This document shows positions 6,388 through 6,772 of a stretch of 6,772 nucleotides of DNA, in pieces. Below the pieces are notes generated by a model. That model saw nothing but the letters and a program-made list of their open reading frames with translations. It ran no database searches and was not told the DNA's origin. This stretch comes from Acidobacteriota bacterium (lineage in GTDB: Bacteria; Acidobacteriota; UBA6911). The first letter of the stretch is position 1. Every line of letters starts with the position of its first letter. Location: positions 1 to 6,772 of the forward strand of contig JAHFUH010000302.1 of assembly GCA_023265215.1 (NCBI GenBank). Direction: 5' to 3'. A program made the translations under genes and the position numbers.

Positions 6388-6772
6388 CTATGGCACGACT
6401 GCGATCGGATTGGAAAGCTTTGCCGTGCCGCCCACGGGCGATGCCACAACGAGGAACATGCTGTTGACGCCTTGTCCGCCTGAAAATAGGCCTACGGTTA
6501 TTGGAAAGGTGACAGAAGTTGTCCCCCTCTTGACAATCACCTGCGCCGGCATGGTAACACTTGGCGGCAGTGCCCCGCCCAGTAATCCCATCTGAAGTTT
6601 CACTTCGTAGCCGGCCACCGCCGAACAACCCGGGTCTGCTGTTTGGACGCAGGTTTTCGTAATGGTTCCCGGTGCCGGGGCGCAGCCATATGTGCCACAC
6701 ACCACAGCCGGGTTTCCCCCAGGTACGCAAGTCTGCACGGTATTGCACGCCTGCATTGCTTCTTGCAATGTG
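6388..6772 (-). CDS. C-terminal part of a probable exported protein with Cys-rich segment and Ig-like domain (partial)
   Basis: The - strand frame ends in TAG at 6388-6390 and stays open to the window edge, so about 128 C-terminal residues are visible and the start lies outside. The visible part has two zones. The first has six cysteines within about 41 residues (ACNTVQTC, VVCGTYGC, KTCVQTADPGC), an even number that suggests disulfides and therefore export. The second is a Cys-free, beta-rich stretch containing PPSVTMPAQVIVKRGTTSVT and then FPITV. This resembles the Ig-like beta-sandwich repeats (P.SV.VPA.V.V..G.TS.TF.V) common in large secreted or cell-surface proteins of soil bacteria. A TTG or ATG within the visible part (6768, 6756) is unlikely to be the real start. 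Function is unknown; adhesion or a structural surface role is only a guess. It converges on gcvP. Confidence 0.65.
   Translation of the reverse strand, partial: TLQEAMQACNTVQTCVPGGNPAVVCGTYGCAPAPGTITKTCVQTADPGCSAVAGYEVKLQMGLLGGALPPSVTMPAQVIVKRGTTSVTFPITVGLFSGGQGVNSMFLVVASPVGGTAKLSNPIAVVP

Noticed and set aside
6035..6748. 237-codon open frame on the - strand overlapping the gcvP end and the right-edge gene
   Set aside because: It overlaps the well-supported 3' end of gcvP and the better-supported - strand frame ending at 6388. Its composition is Arg-rich and not protein-like.

Overview
The window looks like a chromosomal segment from a moderately GC-rich bacterium. It carries three housekeeping or metabolic genes on the + strand, the truncated end of a secreted-type protein on the - strand, and intergenic gaps unusually rich in inverted repeats. 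Two things are compatible with an Acidobacteriota-like soil or sediment bacterium: the palindromic intergenic elements and the Ig-like, Cys-containing exported protein at the right edge. This taxonomic guess is inference; no rRNA or other phylogenetic marker is present.

Layout. Positions 1-333 hold no convincing gene. They contain a 149-bp element with 33/34-bp near-perfect terminal inverted repeats (14-162) and a second strong hairpin with 18-bp arms (228-295). A 12-TM amino-acid permease of the APC superfamily (LAT-type) follows at 334-1758, preceded by an AGGTG ribosome-binding site. After 79 bp comes a 1-acylglycerol-3-phosphate acyltransferase (PlsC family, 1838-2659) with all four acyltransferase motifs. 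A 752-bp gap (2660-3411) has no solid gene. It holds two small hairpins, a 12-bp tandem repeat, a possible 29-codon - strand ORF with a strong Shine-Dalgarno, and a 328-bp composite palindrome (2912-3239) bounded by perfect 20-bp inverted repeats. A full-length single-chain glycine dehydrogenase (decarboxylating), gcvP, occupies 3412-6282. A 105-bp convergent gap (6283-6387) contains another imperfect inverted repeat. The window ends in the C-terminal part of a - strand gene (6388-6772, running off the edge) with a six-cysteine segment and an Ig-like beta domain.

How they work together. No obvious pathway links the three + strand genes. The permease moves amino acids across the membrane, PlsC makes phosphatidic acid for membrane lipid, and GcvP decarboxylates glycine in the glycine cleavage system. 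The partners of GcvP (GcvT, GcvH) are not in the window, and no glycine riboswitch is recognisable upstream of gcvP. The permease and plsC could be co-transcribed. gcvP is separated from them by the repeat-filled gap and probably has its own promoter.

The most notable non-coding content is the 328-bp element. Three small hairpins occur in order, then again in mirror order as inverted copies, all inside terminal inverted repeats. This architecture fits a non-autonomous (MITE-like or REP-doublet) mobile element.
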